Assembly (NCBI GenBank): GCA_047619485.1
Contig: JBLHKE010000413.1
Span: 1-6,934, forward strand
Direction: 5' to 3'
From: JBLHKE01 sp047619485
GTDB lineage: Bacteria > Verrucomicrobiota > Verrucomicrobiia > Verrucomicrobiales > DEV007
DNA: 6,934 bases
In this document: in pieces, positions 5,295 to 6,934 of the stretch
Layout: every line of letters begins with the position of its first letter
Numbering within the stretch: the first letter of the stretch is position 1
Program-made: the position numbers and the translations under genes
Notes under the pieces: generated by a model
Database searches by the model: none
What the model saw: only the letters and a program-made list of their open reading frames with translations
What the model was told of the DNA's origin: nothing

Positions 5295-6934
5295 TTGAAA
5301 ACAAGCTTTGTTGATCAATCTCGACGTCGGAACTTAGCGGTTTTGATTTCGTTCATGTTGGCGGCGATGGCACCCGCAGTGCGGGCTGTCATCACAGAGG
5401 AAATTTCGTCAATCGGCTTCGAGGCGCCGACCGTCCTGCTCGATTCCGACGAGTTCGATGGCGATGCGACCACGATTCGCAATGGCCTGCACACAAACAT
5501 CGAAGCGACGATCGCCCGTACGCAGTTCGGCGATCCCGCGCTGACGGCACGCTACCGCGTGGTCTACTCCCTCGAAGACGAGACCGGTGTCCCGATCAGC
5601 CTGGAGAATGGGGACACAGGCGACGACACGCAGGTGACGGCGGCGCCATTCGTAGTGGCTCTCAACGGCGGTGCCTTCGTCTTCCCCAACAGCCACGTCG
5701 AACCAATCACTGCCGCACCGGATCCGCTCGCCACCTTAGATCCAGCCGTGACCTACCGGGTCGTCTCCCGCCTGGAACGCGAGGTTGCCGCAAACACCTG
5801 GGCGACCGTCGATGACACACCGGCGACCGATACGAACTTCGTCGACCAGCTCCACTTCACCAACGTGGCCTCCGGCGACGCCGAGTACAACTTCCGCGGC
5901 CTCCTTTTCATCCTCACCTGGGATCAGAAGTTCATGGTCGATACCGACCCGGCCAACAACACCTTCCTGGTGTCGGCCGCTGCGGTGTTCGGCCGCTACG
6001 ATGAGTTCGACGACCCGATCGCAACGCAGGCCACGACCGTGTATTTCGATTTCGACCTACTCGACAGCGGCGGCAACCAAGTGCCGCTGGTCGACGACGG
6101 AGTGGTTACAGCACCGCTGTCGCTCGATTCCTACGACAACTCCGGCGTTCGAAAAATCCCCGACTTGGAGACTGTGTTCATCAACGACAGCCCGCTGCGC
6201 GCGGTCGGGCAGCTCGACTCGGTCAACGAGAGCTACCGGCTGGTGTGCACCCTACGCCACGAGGAAGATTCACTCGCGAACCAACACATCGACACGTCGC
6301 GCCAGCTCGCCCCCGAGAGCCTGCTACACTTCAACGGCAACCTTGCATTCGGCACCTTCCAGACGCAGTTCACCGGGGTCGAAAACAACCCGGCACCAGC
6401 AGGTGGAGGGGCTACGTGGATCGACACATCGATTGTCATCTCGGACGAGGAAGGCGTGTTGCCCGGCAACCCGAACTACGTCTTCGGCGATGGCATCACC
6501 TCTCTGAATGTCGAACTGCTTGCCAACGGCGACGCGCGTTTGCCCGCAGCTCCGCCACAATCGCTGCCCGTGTTCCCGCCGGGGAATCCCGGCGGCACGA
6601 TCGTCCGAAACTTGGGCGGAATCGACGTGACCTACACCGGCGGCGTCACCCTAAGTGAAAACGGTGCCAACGCGGCGGGGATCACCATCGAGTTACCGCA
6701 AGGGCTCGGCTACATCGCGGACAGGGTCGCCAACCCGTTCCTCGGTGAGCCAGATTTCTCCAGAGCCGGCCCCTACGCGCTCGCCCCAGACCTCGATCCG
6801 GCCGGATCGCTCACCTTCACCCTGCCTGCCAACGCCGCCATCTTCGACGAATCGCACCCGCTCGTGTTCCACACAAAAACCCTCGTGCTGGATGTCGCTG
6901 GGACGCTCGAATTCGACACCGTCGCAGTGGAGTA
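5295..6934 (+). CDS. Large exported beta-rich protein with internal repeats (3' partial)
   Basis: The frame runs 546 codons without a stop from TTG 5295 to the window edge. The last two bases, TA, could begin Tyr or a stop codon, so the true length is unknown. Residues 1-31 form a signal peptide: a basic n-region (RRR at 10-12), a hydrophobic core (LAVLISFMLAAMA) and a likely cleavage site after VRA. The mature part is rich in Asp, Thr, Val and alternating hydrophobics, as in beta-sandwich surface proteins. It has a single cysteine (317) and no membrane segment. Related segments recur: YRVVYSLEDE (87), YRVVSRLERE (154) and YRLVCTLRHE (314), plus FRGLLFILTW (200) and FNGNLAFGTF (346), pointing to tandem units of about 150-160 residues. 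No known enzyme motif was found. GC-rich third positions match the neighbouring sulfatase. It may be an adhesin, a surface-layer component or a polysaccharide-binding protein; I cannot choose. Being a real exported gene is well supported, its function is unknown. Confidence 0.85.
   Translation, partial: MKTSFVDQSRRRNLAVLISFMLAAMAPAVRAVITEEISSIGFEAPTVLLDSDEFDGDATTIRNGLHTNIEATIARTQFGDPALTARYRVVYSLEDETGVPISLENGDTGDDTQVTAAPFVVALNGGAFVFPNSHVEPITAAPDPLATLDPAVTYRVVSRLEREVAANTWATVDDTPATDTNFVDQLHFTNVASGDAEYNFRGLLFILTWDQKFMVDTDPANNTFLVSAAAVFGRYDEFDDPIATQATTVYFDFDLLDSGGNQVPLVDDGVVTAPLSLDSYDNSGVRKIPDLETVFINDSPLRAVGQLDSVNESYRLVCTLRHEEDSLANQHIDTSRQLAPESLLHFNGNLAFGTFQTQFTGVENNPAPAGGGATWIDTSIVISDEEGVLPGNPNYVFGDGITSLNVELLANGDARLPAAPPQSLPVFPPGNPGGTIVRNLGGIDVTYTGGVTLSENGANAAGITIELPQGLGYIADRVANPFLGEPDFSRAGPYALAPDLDPAGSLTFTLPANAAIFDESHPLVFHTKTLVLDVAGTLEFDTVAVE

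Noticed and set aside
5785..6507. 240-codon plus-strand ATG frame in the 3' part of the window
   Set aside because: Its product is Ser/Thr/Arg-rich low-complexity sequence without a ribosome binding site. The frame starting at TTG 5295 covers the same DNA with a signal peptide and protein-like content.

Overview
The window looks like chromosome from a moderately GC-rich Gram-negative-type bacterium. A member of the PVC group (Verrucomicrobiota or Planctomycetota-like) is my best guess. The reasons are a secreted Cys-type sulfatase with a C-terminal extension common in those phyla, sparse gene packing, a weak or absent ribosome binding site on the sulfatase, and a large exported beta-rich protein of unknown family. 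This is inference from gene content; there is no rRNA or other phylogenetic marker.

Layout. Positions 1-204 hold the 3' end of an unidentified ORF. Positions 205-777 are largely gene-poor, with one 36-codon ORF (429-539) and several inverted repeats. Positions 778-2525 hold a tight two-gene operon: an ACR3 arsenite efflux permease and a class I SAM-dependent methyltransferase that overlap by one base (TGATG). Positions 2526-3292 carry no intact gene, but two open stretches (2526-2891 and 3005-3151) read like protein and may be relics. Positions 3293-5077 encode a complete exported type I sulfatase. Positions 5078-5294 are a regulatory gap with a TTGACA-type promoter and a strong Shine-Dalgarno. 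From 5295 a large ORF with a TTG start and a signal peptide runs 546 codons to the window edge. An ATG-based gene search would miss this last gene.

How the genes work together. The permease would expel arsenite. The methyltransferase is probably co-translated with it, but it lacks the cysteine arrangement of ArsM arsenite methyltransferases, so its substrate is open. The sulfatase would remove sulfate esters from polysaccharides or other substrates outside the cytoplasm. The exported protein downstream appears to be built from an internally duplicated unit of about 150-160 residues and may act at the cell surface. It has its own promoter, so a functional link to the sulfatase is only suggested by proximity.

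No RNA gene, CRISPR array, insertion sequence or integrase was recognised. The least explained parts are the repeat-built exported protein, the coupled permease-methyltransferase pair, and the possible relic sequence between the operon and the sulfatase.
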